Shown piece after piece: positions 34,914-43,989 of a stretch of DNA of 64,000 nt. The position numbers were made by a program, and so were the translations under genes. The stretch is taken from NCBI RefSeq assembly GCF_015207035.1, contig NZ_JADEXQ010000014.1, forward strand, positions 16,668 through 80,667, written 5' to 3'. The notes below the pieces were generated by a model. The model ran no database searches. It had not been told where the DNA came from and saw nothing but the letters and a program-made list of their open reading frames with translations. The first letter of the stretch is position 1. Every line of letters begins with the position of its first letter. Source of the stretch: Romeriopsis navalis LEGE 11480 (lineage in GTDB: Bacteria; Cyanobacteriota; Cyanobacteriia; Leptolyngbyales; Leptolyngbyaceae).

Positions 34914-35076
34914 GCTCCTTTTAGCGACGGCGGCGGGCTAGTGGGCCATGGGGTCTGAGTTTCGATCTTGATTCTGTTAAATTACTCTCAAAATTGACTC
35001 AATAACAGATGCAATCGTCCCATTCTCTTGCCTGATTGTATCAATCTCGTTTTCGTGGCTGATGGGACGGCATAAG

Positions 35077-35123
35077 ATGGCTGTCATGAGTCAGCAGCCG
35101 TCATGAGCAAACAGCCATCATGA
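35077..35123 (+). repeat. 17-bp tandem repeat creating two mini-ORFs ahead of the AraC gene
   Basis: Units start at 35086 (ATGAGTCAGCAGCCGTC), 35103 (ATGAGCAAACAGCCATC) and 35120 (ATGAGCAAACAACAG, the gene start). Each of the first two encodes a six-residue peptide (MSQQPS, MSKQPS) whose TGA overlaps the next ATG as ATGA. Confidence 0.7.
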
Positions 35124-36013
35124 GCAAACAACAGATCAAACAGCTCATCGAAAGCCGAATCGACGAGGATGGCCTGACGGAGACCAGCATCAAGGGGGTG
35201 AAGCTGTTTCGGGCCACTGCCCCGATCCCCTGCGCTCCTGCGGTTTACGAACCTAGCGTCATCGCCATTGTCAGCGGAGCCAAGGAGGCTGTGCTCGATG
35301 GTGAGCGATATGTCTATGACGACAGCCGATATTTATGTTGTCCCATGTCGATGCCGGTCCAGGCCGGGACACCTGCCGCATCGCCGGACAATCCTCTCTA
35401 TGGCGTTTATGTTTCGCTAGATCAACGCGTGATGACGGAACTGATCATCGAGATGGAAAGGGCCGGGGTCAGCATTTCCATGGGGAAAGGAAGCCCGATC
35501 TCGCAAGGGTTCAGTTTTGCACAATGGGATGCGGCGTTCTCAGATGCACTGTTGAGGCTACTGCAACTGGGCAAGCATCAAACGGATGTTGCGGTCCTTG
35601 GAGAGGCGCGGCTGCGCGAGCTGTATTACGCGATCCTGAAAGGAGAGGCAGGCATGTTTGCCAGTCAGGCTTTCGGCACCGGCAACGCCATTGCGCGGTC
35701 CATCGCGTACATGTCCTTGCATCTGAACGAGCCGATCACAATCGACGAAATGGCCCAGCGCGCAGGCATGAGCCGGGCGGTGTTTCATCGCAAGTTTAAA
35801 CAGGCAACAACGATGTCGCCGATCCAGTTTGTGAAGTCGATGCGCCTCAACAACGCGGCGATGAAGATTGCGGGGGGCATGACCGTGACAGAAGCAGCCA
35901 TGGAGGTGGGTTACCTGAGTGCGTCTCAGTTCAGCCGAGAGTTCAAACGGATGTATGGGCAATCTCCCAGGCAATGGAGTGATGCCCAACACCTCCCTTC
36001 GGGAATGGCGTGA
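35120..36013 (+). CDS. AraC family transcriptional regulator (YqhC-like)
   Basis: 297 residues. The N-terminal AraC-type ligand domain (residues 10-165) contains PSVIAIVSGAKEAVLDGERY and YGVYVSLDQRVMTELI. The C-terminal HTH pair has ITIDEMAQRAGMSRAVFHRK and FKQATTMSPIQFVKSMRLNN, then VTEAAMEVGYLSASQFSREF and KRMYGQSPRQW. It diverges from the SDR gene, as YqhC does from yqhD, so it probably activates that gene in response to aldehydes or similar electrophiles. The start is at the third of three tandem ATG-bearing repeats; the upper two are not in frame. Confidence 0.9.
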   Translation: MSKQQIKQLIESRIDEDGLTETSIKGVKLFRATAPIPCAPAVYEPSVIAIVSGAKEAVLDGERYVYDDSRYLCCPMSMPVQAGTPAASPDNPLYGVYVSLDQRVMTELIIEMERAGVSISMGKGSPISQGFSFAQWDAAFSDALLRLLQLGKHQTDVAVLGEARLRELYYAILKGEAGMFASQAFGTGNAIARSIAYMSLHLNEPITIDEMAQRAGMSRAVFHRKFKQATTMSPIQFVKSMRLNNAAMKIAGGMTVTEAAMEVGYLSASQFSREFKRMYGQSPRQWSDAQHLPSGMA

Positions 36014-36243
36014 TGGGACAAAAATGCTTTGGTGAGCTGCGGCTGGAAGCGGCTAATAATTCGGGGGCGTGAGCCTTTGACGCTATCCCGGTCCAAACGG
36101 GTGGCACTGAGTTTCAGCCGCAGGTCTGGCAGGCGCTGCGGATGATTCCGCCGGGTTGCGTGACTCGCTATGGTGACTTGGCTCGGCAACTGGGACGTCC
36201 TAAGGCCATCCGTGCTGTGAGGGTGACTTGCCGTGAGTGTCAG
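36013..36243 (+). pseudogene. Remnant of an Ogt/Ada-type alkylguanine-DNA alkyltransferase
   Basis: ATG at 36013 overlaps the AraC stop (TGATG). Nineteen codons later an in-frame TGA (36070) is met, after which the same frame encodes [20 protein letters not shown] and [19 protein letters not shown], the DNA-binding helix-turn-helix region of O6-alkylguanine-DNA methyltransferases. The sequence then loses similarity before the essential PCHR active site. So the gene is broken at both ends and not functional. Confidence 0.75.
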
Positions 36244-36289
36244 TACGATTGAGCGGGACTAACAGGTGCGCTGACAGCTAGCCCAATTT

Positions 36290-38986
36290 CTACAAATATA
36301 GGTTGAGTCGACTTTCTAATTGTTTGAGTTTCACCGGCTTACTGAGATACTCAGTGGCTCCGGCATTGAGGCAGCGTTCCCGATCTCCCTGCATGGCTAA
36401 TGCCGTGAGTGCAATAATCGGAATATCGCTCATTTCAAGTGTTTGGCGAATATACTTTGTGGCTTCGAGGCCATCCATAACCGGCATCTGGATGTCCATG
36501 ATAATGACTTTGGGTTGTAGCGCTGGCAATAATGCAATCGCCTCTTGGCCATTGCGTGCCAACGCTAAACGATATCCTTTTGCGCCTAGATAGTTAGAAA
36601 GCGTCATAATATTGGCCTCATCATCTTCCACCAGTAGGATGGCTGGAACATTTGCGGAATGGCTGTTTTTAAGTTTAGGTTCGACAGGAGCCAAAACCTT
36701 TGACTGCGACGGTGTTTTGGTTATCCAGGGAAGATAAACGATAAAGGAACTCCCAACATCAACTTCACTGGTGACGGCCACCTGCCCGCCATGTAGTTTT
36801 ATGATCTGTTTGACCAGCGATAAACCTAAACCGGTTCCTTCATAGCGACGGTTTAAGGCGCTATCGATTTGTACAAAGGGGTTAAAGAGGCTGTCGATAT
36901 CTTCAGGTGCAACACCAATGCCAGTATCGCTGACCGTGATTTGGAGGTAGCCTTGGGGACACAAACCGGTCGTGTCGGCAACTGATTGGGGATGAACAGT
37001 GAATGTAATCCGCCCCGATTCTGGTGTAAATTTGACGGCATTATTGAGCAGACTGATCAGGACTTGCCTGATGCGTTGCCGGTCCATGAGGATTGCTGGT
37101 AGGTTAGTTGGAATCGTTGTTTGAATCTGAATTGCTTTGATTTGAGCCTGTTGTTGAACCATTTGCAGGCTGGAATAACATAGCTGTTGAACATCCGTTG
37201 GCTCCAGGTTTAATGCCATCTTTCCGGCTGCAATATTGGACAGATCGAGGATGGTATTAATTAATTCCAGCAAGTGAAACCCGCTGTTTTCAATTCTTTT
37301 GAGTGTATTCAGTTGCTGAGTATTGATGGCGCCATGGATTTCTTCTCGTAAAATCTCAGTCATCCCCAGCATGACATTGAGTGGGGTGCGGAGTTCGTGA
37401 CTCATGGTTGCCAAAAACTCATCTTTGATTTGGCTAGCGCGTTTGAGTTCTTGGTTTGAGTGTTCGAGTTGTGCTTCTGCTCGCTTGAGCTGGGTGACGT
37501 TGAAACAGACTCCCAGCATTCCGGTTACCGCACCGTCCTGATCCCGAATGGCGGTGCCATAGCCTTTGAGGTAATTCGGTTGCCCATCGGGACACGCGGT
37601 ACGATAAAGCACTTCGTAAGGCATCGATCGCCCCAAAGCATTTTCATGATGGTTGCCTTCGAATGCCTGACCCACTAATTCTTCCATCAGCAAGATGTCA
37701 TCGGGGTGAACCGTCGCGCGGAATATACTGTAGTTGAGATCACCCTTGGGAAGATGATGCAAATCGTAAAGCCGATCGTCCCAAAATAACTCGTTGGTCA
37801 CACTTGACCATTGCCAGTAGCCGAGATCGCCTGATTTTAAGGCGAGGGTTAAACGCTCGGTAACCGCTTGTAAATCGGCTTCAGCCTGTTGGCGATCGCG
37901 CACTTCCTGGGACAACTGTGCAGTTCGTTCTTCGACACGTTGCTCAAGGTCATCCCGATGCTGGCGTAAAGCCGTAGTTTGGTTGCGCACAATCTCGGCC
38001 ATTTCTTCGGCGCGCAGGGTAATGCGTCCAGTGAGTGGCCGCAGCAAAAGTAACATCCCCCCTGTACTCAGGAGAATCAGGACAATTGCAGTGCCACCAA
38101 TTCGCGAAATTTGTTGTCGTACTGGTGCATAAAGGACTTGGGAGTCAACCTGTGCCACCAGCACCCAGGGTCCGCCAGTCACCGCACTGTAAGCCACTGT
38201 GGAAGTTCGCGGCTGCTCGGGCAAAAGCCCAATCGCATTCCGCCCAGCCAATTCAAGCGCCGTTTTCAATCTTGAGTCAACTTGCGTATCCCCATCACGA
38301 GTCAATAGAAATTTGGGTTGATTTTGCCAAACAGTACCAAGCAAGAGCTGTCCATCTTTTCCCCAGCCTTCAAAGTCCGCCACAATTTGCTGTAGCTTGT
38401 TGGCTTCAAACAGAACAATATCCGTCCCAAGCCGATTTCTACGAGAATTGACGATCGGTGCATACACGACAATATAGTCACGATTGTCAATTTGCATGAC
38501 TAAGGGCCACACGATTGCCTGCTGTGACTGATGCAGTGGCATGGTCTGCACCGTTGTCGGAATGGTTTTGCCGATTTCAATGACGGGTCGATGCTGATCG
38601 TCCAGTCTTGTAATGCCGGCCACGTCAGGATTTGACTGTAAGGCGTCCAGCAGTAAATTTCGGCTCCTTTGTTGGAGTGCAGTGAGTTCAAGTTCACCCC
38701 GTTTATAGGCTTCAAGCTGTTGTCGGGCCGTGGTGCGGCTCGCGATTTGGATCGCAATCTGCTCGGCCCGATCTCGATATTCGGCGACTGTACGCACCCG
38801 AGAATTCAGCGCATCCAGGAGATTATCTTGCTGTTTTGTTTGTAGATCGCGATGCAGCGGTAGCAAACTAACCACTGCTACGACTGAACTGACCACCAAC
38901 AATGTCAGGGCCGAATAGCCTAAAATCGCTTGTTGAAGACGACGTATATTCTGCGGTTCAGGAGCCGGAGTGGGACTTGAGTTCAT
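36290..38986 (-). CDS. Hybrid sensor histidine kinase/response regulator
   Basis: 898 residues from the ATG at 38986 (MNSSPTPAPEP). Order: membrane helix ILGYSALTLLVVSSVVAVVS (about 20-40); a periplasmic Cache-like sensor (about 45-300); a second helix GGTAIVLILLSTGGMLLLL; a coiled-coil linker; a PAS/PAC domain (DLGYWQWSSVTNELFWDDRL to GMLGVCFNVTQLKRAEAQLE); HisKA with the phosphorylated His in FLATMSHELRTPLN; HATPase_c (LLNNAVKFTPESG, VSDTGIGV, GTGLGLSLV); and a receiver domain with the Asp in IIMDIQMPVMDG and Lys in EYLSKPVK. It is an ordinary two-component hybrid kinase; the stimulus and partner HPt are unknown. No neighbour suggests a target. Confidence 0.9.
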   Translation of the reverse strand: MNSSPTPAPEPQNIRRLQQAILGYSALTLLVVSSVVAVVSLLPLHRDLQTKQQDNLLDALNSRVRTVAEYRDRAEQIAIQIASRTTARQQLEAYKRGELELTALQQRSRNLLLDALQSNPDVAGITRLDDQHRPVIEIGKTIPTTVQTMPLHQSQQAIVWPLVMQIDNRDYIVVYAPIVNSRRNRLGTDIVLFEANKLQQIVADFEGWGKDGQLLLGTVWQNQPKFLLTRDGDTQVDSRLKTALELAGRNAIGLLPEQPRTSTVAYSAVTGGPWVLVAQVDSQVLYAPVRQQISRIGGTAIVLILLSTGGMLLLLRPLTGRITLRAEEMAEIVRNQTTALRQHRDDLEQRVEERTAQLSQEVRDRQQAEADLQAVTERLTLALKSGDLGYWQWSSVTNELFWDDRLYDLHHLPKGDLNYSIFRATVHPDDILLMEELVGQAFEGNHHENALGRSMPYEVLYRTACPDGQPNYLKGYGTAIRDQDGAVTGMLGVCFNVTQLKRAEAQLEHSNQELKRASQIKDEFLATMSHELRTPLNVMLGMTEILREEIHGAINTQQLNTLKRIENSGFHLLELINTILDLSNIAAGKMALNLEPTDVQQLCYSSLQMVQQQAQIKAIQIQTTIPTNLPAILMDRQRIRQVLISLLNNAVKFTPESGRITFTVHPQSVADTTGLCPQGYLQITVSDTGIGVAPEDIDSLFNPFVQIDSALNRRYEGTGLGLSLVKQIIKLHGGQVAVTSEVDVGSSFIVYLPWITKTPSQSKVLAPVEPKLKNSHSANVPAILLVEDDEANIMTLSNYLGAKGYRLALARNGQEAIALLPALQPKVIIMDIQMPVMDGLEATKYIRQTLEMSDIPIIALTALAMQGDRERCLNAGATEYLSKPVKLKQLESRLNLYL

Positions 38987-39195
38987 CAGGACAAAAAGTG
39001 AGTTCAAAGATTGCAGAAAAGTCACACTTGCAGCATATCTGGAAAGCCAACAAACGCTGCTTCTACATCGCAAACGTTGGCAAGTTCAGCCCACTAGTTC
39101 TGTTCAGCCCACCAGTAGCCGGACTAATTGTGAAATAAGGGTGAACAGGAACTGGCCATTGGCGATGATTTTACTACCGTTTTCCCATACCTGTC

Positions 39196-39330
39196 TCAAA
39201 TGATTGTATCCAGCTGCTCATAATGTGCCCAGGCTTTTACTTCTTTGACCAATTCACGTTCAATCCCGTGGCGACGATCGGCGAGCTTCTGGGCGATCGA
39301 CTCGTAGAAGCAGGCGGTCGTGGGTCTAGC
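39196..39330 (-). mobile_element. Probable IS630-family transposase C-terminal remnant
   Basis: The minus strand reads FYESIAQKLADRRHGIEREL and VKEVKAWAHYEQLDTII-stop. The spacing of L-x-x-R-R, E-x-x-x-E-V and A-W resembles the end of IS630 transposases (LDRRI...EV.AW...R). It is short and diverged, so the assignment is tentative. Confidence 0.4.
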
Positions 39331-39356
39331 CGGTCAGATGCCTCAAAGTTTTATGG

Positions 39357-39570
39357 GGTAATGATTTCGGGCATTGCAGAATTAATGTGTGTTTCGATCA
39401 AGTCGTGGCACCTCTTTGAAGTTGCGATAGTGAATCAAGAGTCGAATTGAATGTCTCCACATCACTTCTGACTTGGAATAGCAGAGGGTCTTGCGTTTGA
39501 GTCGCGTCAAGTAATGTTGCAACCGACAGTTCTCGCCTTTGACACGGGGCATGTAAGTTTTGCTGACGGG
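39357..39570 (-). mobile_element. IS1-family transposase C-terminal remnant
   Basis: The minus-strand frame ending at 39382 encodes MPRVKGENCRLQHYLTRLKR, then KTLCYSKSEVMWRHSIRLLI and HYRNFKEVPR. The segment H-Y-L-x-R-L-x-R-K-T-L-C-Y-S-K-S is the hallmark of the IS1 transposase C-terminus. The 5-prime part is lost, with a stop just upstream (about 39573). GGTAATGA at 39357 resembles an IS1-type terminal inverted repeat. Non-functional. Confidence 0.8.
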
Positions 39571-39609
39571 TTAGTCCTCATCGGGGCGGCTGCTCACGCC
39601 ACGTCATCA

Positions 39610-41328
39610 TTAAGATGAACAGCTATAGTGCGACACGCCACCAACGTCAGCCAACGCGCTAGGTCTTAGACGATAGTATTTATCTTCTATTTCTTGTGAT
39701 TGCTCATCGTAGGGATGGCTAAGCACTTCTTGCAGCTCTTTAACTAAGCTGTAGTCACCTTGCATGGCCTGTTGATAGGCGGGAACAATCAACCACTCTC
39801 GCCATGCGTATTTGGGGTTAGTCTGTTTCATCTTCGTTGATATTTCAGTCAAATCGCCGCCCTTGATGACGAGGTCGCGCCAGGTTTTTAGCCAAGATTG
39901 CCATTGTTCATCGAGTTGTGGTGAAGTCTCAATGGAGAAGCTCTTTTTCAAGGCTGAGATATCGTCTGGTATGTGGGATAATTCGCGGAAGAAAATGGTG
40001 TAATCGACCTTTGATTGGGTCATTAACTGCATTAATTGCTTAAATATCTCTAGGTTAAATTCAGTCAAGCCAAGCTTGATCGCCCATATGTTTTGGACTT
40101 GTTGCTGCATTGCTGCGGCAAAGCCCTGGCGAACTTGGTCGAACTGTTCTAAAGCGCCCGCATCTTCTGCGAGTAGTGGTCTCACAGCTTTCCAAAACAT
40201 GTGATAATTTGCTTCCGCTGCGGTGGGCTGATGGAAGAATGAAAATTTCTCGCCGCCGCCAGTCCAAGGTTGAAACCAAGGTTCAAAACTTTCACAAAAC
40301 CCAAAGGGTCCATAGTCGAGAGTAAAGCCACCAGCGGCGCAGTTATCGCTATTAAAATTACCCTGGCAGTAACCAACCCGTAGCCAATTGGCGACCAGGG
40401 TCGTCAGACGCTGGCGAAATCGCTTCGCCAACTCAACCAATTGATCGGCAAAGCTTTGATTGGCAATACCAAGCGCTTGATCAATCTCGCTTTTGTATTC
40501 CCGCTCAATTAAATGCGACACGATCATGCGCAACTCTTCTAATGCTTTTGGATGAGCATTGCTACGAGTCCGGCGGGCAAATAACTCTAGCTGACCCACG
40601 CGCAAAAAGGAGGGGGCAACACGAGTTGAAATGGCGACGGGATTGTCTACTAAAACATCAGGGTCAAGCGAGTAGGAGTCTTGTGAATACCAAGGCCGGG
40701 TGACGGTTTCAGATTTAGAAACATACAGGGTAAAGGAGCGCGATGTGGGCACACCTAAGGCATGCATATAGTCTTGTGCGAGAAACTCACGCACACTTGA
40801 ACGGAGTACGGCGCGTCCGTCGGCACCACGACAATAGGGTGTTGGGCCACCCCCTTTCAATTGCATTTCCCAGCGCTGGCCATTGACGATTCCTTCAAAT
40901 ACCGATATCGCCCGACCATCGCCATAGCCATTACCCGTACCGAATGGACAATTTTGGATAAATTCTTTGCCATAAATCGACAGGGCATAGCCCGTCGCCC
41001 AGCCCACCGGTTGCATGGGCTTATGGGTAGCAGAGAGATCACCCGAAAATACCTGGCGAAATTGTGCATCCAGCGCCAGCTCATCGCTCAGCCCAAGTTC
41101 CTTAAAAAAAGTGCTGCTATGGGTGACATATTCTGGTTCTGCAAGGGGCGTGGGTGTCACAGGGACGAAATGACCCGAAAAAACCTGGCGGGCACGGTGA
41201 TCATTCCCATCGATCGTGGCATCCGGGTCAGCATTTAAGGTATCCATCAGAGAATAATCTGCCAGTCGAGCAAACTCATCGAAGGTTGTTACGCAGGGGG
41301 CAGCAGATGCTTTAGATCGATACGACAT
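39610..41328 (-). CDS. selO: Protein adenylyltransferase SelO family (YdiU)
   Basis: 572 residues. SelO is a pseudokinase-fold enzyme that transfers AMP to Ser/Thr/Tyr of proteins. Seen here: VFSGHFVPV, the nucleotide-binding [20 protein letters not shown] and [20 protein letters not shown] (residues 178-215), the arginine-bearing [10 protein letters not shown], and the metal site GNFNSDN plus LDYGPFGF near residue 340. It ends in YSCSS, with Cys third from the end, where other SelO proteins carry Cys or selenocysteine. The usual H-G-V-M-N-T-D-N reads Q-G-N-F-N-S-D-N, keeping the Asn and Asp. It is probably involved in redox homeostasis. Confidence 0.9.
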   Translation of the reverse strand: MSYRSKASAAPCVTTFDEFARLADYSLMDTLNADPDATIDGNDHRARQVFSGHFVPVTPTPLAEPEYVTHSSTFFKELGLSDELALDAQFRQVFSGDLSATHKPMQPVGWATGYALSIYGKEFIQNCPFGTGNGYGDGRAISVFEGIVNGQRWEMQLKGGGPTPYCRGADGRAVLRSSVREFLAQDYMHALGVPTSRSFTLYVSKSETVTRPWYSQDSYSLDPDVLVDNPVAISTRVAPSFLRVGQLELFARRTRSNAHPKALEELRMIVSHLIEREYKSEIDQALGIANQSFADQLVELAKRFRQRLTTLVANWLRVGYCQGNFNSDNCAAGGFTLDYGPFGFCESFEPWFQPWTGGGEKFSFFHQPTAAEANYHMFWKAVRPLLAEDAGALEQFDQVRQGFAAAMQQQVQNIWAIKLGLTEFNLEIFKQLMQLMTQSKVDYTIFFRELSHIPDDISALKKSFSIETSPQLDEQWQSWLKTWRDLVIKGGDLTEISTKMKQTNPKYAWREWLIVPAYQQAMQGDYSLVKELQEVLSHPYDEQSQEIEDKYYRLRPSALADVGGVSHYSCSS

Positions 41329-41545
41329 TGTTGCTAACTATTAGGTAGGTGGAAACTTTTCACATATCTACCTAAATCTGGAGTGATAGATGGAAAAGTT
41401 CTGTATATCTCCAGGATAAAAGCCGCAGCTTTCTGCCTGTCTTCCGATTATAGGGCGATCGGCTGAAACTATTGGTCGATCGCATCATCATGCCTCAGCT
41501 ACCCAAAAAGCTCCTCGACCGAGTAAGAGAAGCGAGGTGCCTCGA

Positions 41546-41580
41546 TTCGCAAGGATATGAATGTGGTGCAGCAGACGGGG
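41546..41580 (+). pseudogene. Short dehydrogenase fragment (copy C)
   Basis: AAGGATATGAATGTGGTGCA GCAGACGGGG matches bases 2631-2658 of the intact dehydrogenase with one change in the quoted stretch. It lies just downstream of the 3-prime end of the Uma2 gene, in the same orientation as copy D on the other side. Confidence 0.55.
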
Positions 41581-41620
41581 CCGATATTTGATGGTGCTCT
41601 GTATCGGTTGTGCTCATGAT

Positions 41621-42235
41621 TTAGAGAATCGATCGAATTGCCCGAGGCGGACTAGCTCCGGCGGCAACGGCAGCCATTACCTGCTGATAGCGGTTTGGTA
41701 TGGCAATATCCGGGAAAAACTGACTCGACTCGGTTTGAGCATAGCCTTCAGACGTGAAAGCAAAGATGGCGAGAACGTTCCCGCGAATTAGCCATATTTC
41801 AGGCACCTGGAAAAGTTCGTAATCGGCGATATTCGTGAAGTTCGTCACATCGACTTCAACGGCAATATCGGGTGGGGGATCAGTGGCTAAGTCAATGCGA
41901 CTGTTGCCGCTCACGGCGGCCCAGTTGTTGAGCCAAAAGCAATGGTCGGGTTCGATGCCTGCCTGTTCGGGAATTTGTAGGGTGACAGGTGTCGTGCGAA
42001 CGTAATCGCGCAGTTGTTGGTTGAGAATGGCAACAATTAAATCCGCAACAATGGCATCTAACTGGCCGTGCTCGAAGGTGGGCATCTTGAGGGTCAGGTA
42101 TCCGTTGGCATACTTCAGACGCGGAGTGCTGCGCTGGTCGCGATTCGCAATTAGTTGCTGGTACTCTGTCCAGCTCATGGGGATCGTTGCCACTGAGCCA
42201 TCTGGTAAAGATTTGATGGGCGCGATCGCAATCAT
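41621..42235 (-). CDS. Uma2 family putative endonuclease (DUF820, PD-(D/E)xK fold)
   Basis: 204 residues. The Uma2 core is present: MSWTEYQQLIANRDQRSTPR, the acidic DHCFWLNN and PDIAVEVDVTNFTN (D-x(n)-E-x-D pattern of the nuclease fold), and YELFQVPEIWLIRGNVLAIF. The second catalytic residue after V-E-V is D rather than the more usual S/I-x-S, so activity is uncertain. The family is greatly expanded in cyanobacteria; its physiological role is not settled. The gene is bracketed by two fragments of the dehydrogenase tail (copies C and D), suggesting that it arrived with or into that sequence. Confidence 0.8.
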   Translation of the reverse strand: MIAIAPIKSLPDGSVATIPMSWTEYQQLIANRDQRSTPRLKYANGYLTLKMPTFEHGQLDAIVADLIVAILNQQLRDYVRTTPVTLQIPEQAGIEPDHCFWLNNWAAVSGNSRIDLATDPPPDIAVEVDVTNFTNIADYELFQVPEIWLIRGNVLAIFAFTSEGYAQTESSQFFPDIAIPNRYQQVMAAVAAGASPPRAIRSIL

Positions 42236-42537
42236 ACCTTTGCCCTAAAGTCGTTCTACTTCATTGATTATAGTCTGTCTGACACATTGGCTGATCGTCC
42301 TTGCTGCAGAACTGATTTTACGCCGGGGTTTAAGCTGGATTTGTTTTGGAAGGATATGAATCTGGTGCAGCAGACGGGGCGGAAGATGGGCGTGCCACTG
42401 ATGGGCAGTGGTGGCGTGGTGCCGCTGATGGATACGCTTATTGCTCAGGGGCAGGGGGGGAGATTTTCTAGCGGTGTTGGGGCTGTATAAAAGTTTGAGT
42501 GATACGTAAGGTTGGTTGGCGGTGGGGCCAGTGTAGA
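42228..42537 (+). pseudogene. Dehydrogenase 3-prime fragment with Uma2 promoter flank (copy D)
   Basis: Bases 42314 onward match 2592 to beyond the stop of the intact dehydrogenase gene: KLDLFWKDMNLVQQTGRKMG, then VPLMGSGGVVPLMDTLIAQG. A frameshift in a G-run at about 42450 and a changed stop follow, and similarity runs past the parental stop (CCAGTGT). Bases 42228-42278, the Uma2 start and promoter, match the copy B flank. Not functional as an enzyme. Confidence 0.75.
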
Positions 42538-42881
42538 TTAGCTGTTTCTCCATCGTTGCCGATTACCCGCCGCAGAAAGTCTTTGCATCATGCTCGACCC
42601 ACTTGCGACGATCGGTGTGCACGGGGGGTATTCGGCGACGATCTGCTTGTTGTAAGAATTTTTGTGATGCCTGCGAATCACAGCCATCTTCAATTGGCGA
42701 TCACCGAGAAGCCGGTCGCAATATTCAGGCGAGGGAGGAAGCAGACTTTTTCAGCAGGTCCTATTTATCCAACTGTTTAACCTCGACCTAACTTTGATTA
42801 AATCTCAAGCTGAGTGCCAGAAATTCTGCAACTACGTCGTTATAGACTTCTAATTCTGTCCGGAGTATTGTTTTAGAATGG
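42538..42881. other. Gap with no recognised gene
   Basis: A plus-strand frame reads through the interval but has no ribosome site or family likeness. I see no hairpin or remnant I can name. Confidence 0.4.
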
Positions 42882-43907
42882 CTAATGTAGATAAGATTTA
42901 TCGATCCAACCCCGGATAGAAATAGAACGATTACCCACCTCGCAACTATTCTGGGTATCATCACAACGAAATACATGAACTCGTTGGCCTACAGCAATTC
43001 CTCCAACATGTTTTCCGGCACTAGACCGTGACCAGAGACGCACAACGGCAGCACCAGACTTAGGCTGAAGAACAATGGCTGTTTCATTTTTGGAGAATAG
43101 CTCTTTAACGAGAGCTGTAGTAGAGCTTATAGAATGATGCACACTATAGAGAACTGGATTATGCTCCAGAGAGGAATGAGGAACAGAAGCACAAGGTAGC
43201 CAGCCACGATCTGTTTTGCAACTATCAGTGTGTCCTCGCCGTTCTAACAAGTTAACTTTAGTGCCATTTGCAACTGCCCCTACAATTTGAGACGAGTCAT
43301 CTGTAATGTACACCCCATCTGGATGAGAAGTTTCCACAACTACTATTTCTGACTTTTGAGACTTTGATGTTTGCTTTGAGTCTTTGGTGTGGCGGAGTGT
43401 AGTCTCTGATTCTTGGCTCACAGATTCTGTTTTACTTGCAGAATTTCCAATAGATAGCAGCGTCAAAGCTGCTAAAAAGGTTCCAGAAAGTCCTAATAGG
43501 ATTTTGTTAGATAGACTTTTTGAATTGCTGTTCAAATAGCTGGTAAACCAATCGATGCGAGTAATCGCATACCTATTCAGATAGTTTTGCAGCGCATATC
43601 CCAATGAATTTATACTTCCATGATCGCGCCTGAAGATGGAAGCAATATTTTTAGGGTCGTAATTGGAAGGTTCTGGCCGAGCGAAGTTCCGCAATGCTTT
43701 TTCTAAAGTCACAGGATCAATGTGAATATCTCCAATGTAGGCTGTTCCACCATGCACTTCTACTTGGAAACTCTTAGCTTTATCAAAGTTGAACTGTGAT
43801 GTTCCACCATCTATTGATAAATGAAGCCTTTTCAAAAATTCTTGTTGATCTTCTGGACTTAGTTGCCTAAATTGTTGTTGAAGGTGATTGCGCTGTTCGG
43901 GTGCCAT
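42882..43907 (-). CDS. Membrane-anchored SH3b protein with N-terminal GGTAYIG motif
   Basis: 341 residues from the ATG at 43907 (MAPEQRNHLQQQF); a TTG start ten codons upstream is less likely. Residues 1-40 form a helix (LSPEDQQEFLKRLHLS). Then comes FDKAKSFQVEVHGGTAYIGD with IHID, a motif shared with the next gene. A membrane helix (LLGLSGTFLAALTLLSI) near residue 140 is followed by a Ser/Lys/Glu linker and two bacterial SH3-like repeats (GVYITDDSSQIVGAVANGTK; VRLWSRSSAGKHVGGIAVGQ) with paired Cys. The cytosolic N-terminus probably binds something through the shared motif, and the SH3b part is outside the membrane. Function unknown. Confidence 0.65.
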   Translation of the reverse strand: MAPEQRNHLQQQFRQLSPEDQQEFLKRLHLSIDGGTSQFNFDKAKSFQVEVHGGTAYIGDIHIDPVTLEKALRNFARPEPSNYDPKNIASIFRRDHGSINSLGYALQNYLNRYAITRIDWFTSYLNSNSKSLSNKILLGLSGTFLAALTLLSIGNSASKTESVSQESETTLRHTKDSKQTSKSQKSEIVVVETSHPDGVYITDDSSQIVGAVANGTKVNLLERRGHTDSCKTDRGWLPCASVPHSSLEHNPVLYSVHHSISSTTALVKELFSKNETAIVLQPKSGAAVVRLWSRSSAGKHVGGIAVGQRVHVFRCDDTQNSCEVGNRSISIRGWIDKSYLH

Positions 43908-43989
43908 AGCAAATAAAATGTAGTAAATAGACTTCAATTGTCACAATAGGAAGTGCTAACGAGGAGGCTTTGAGCGTCACTACAGATTG

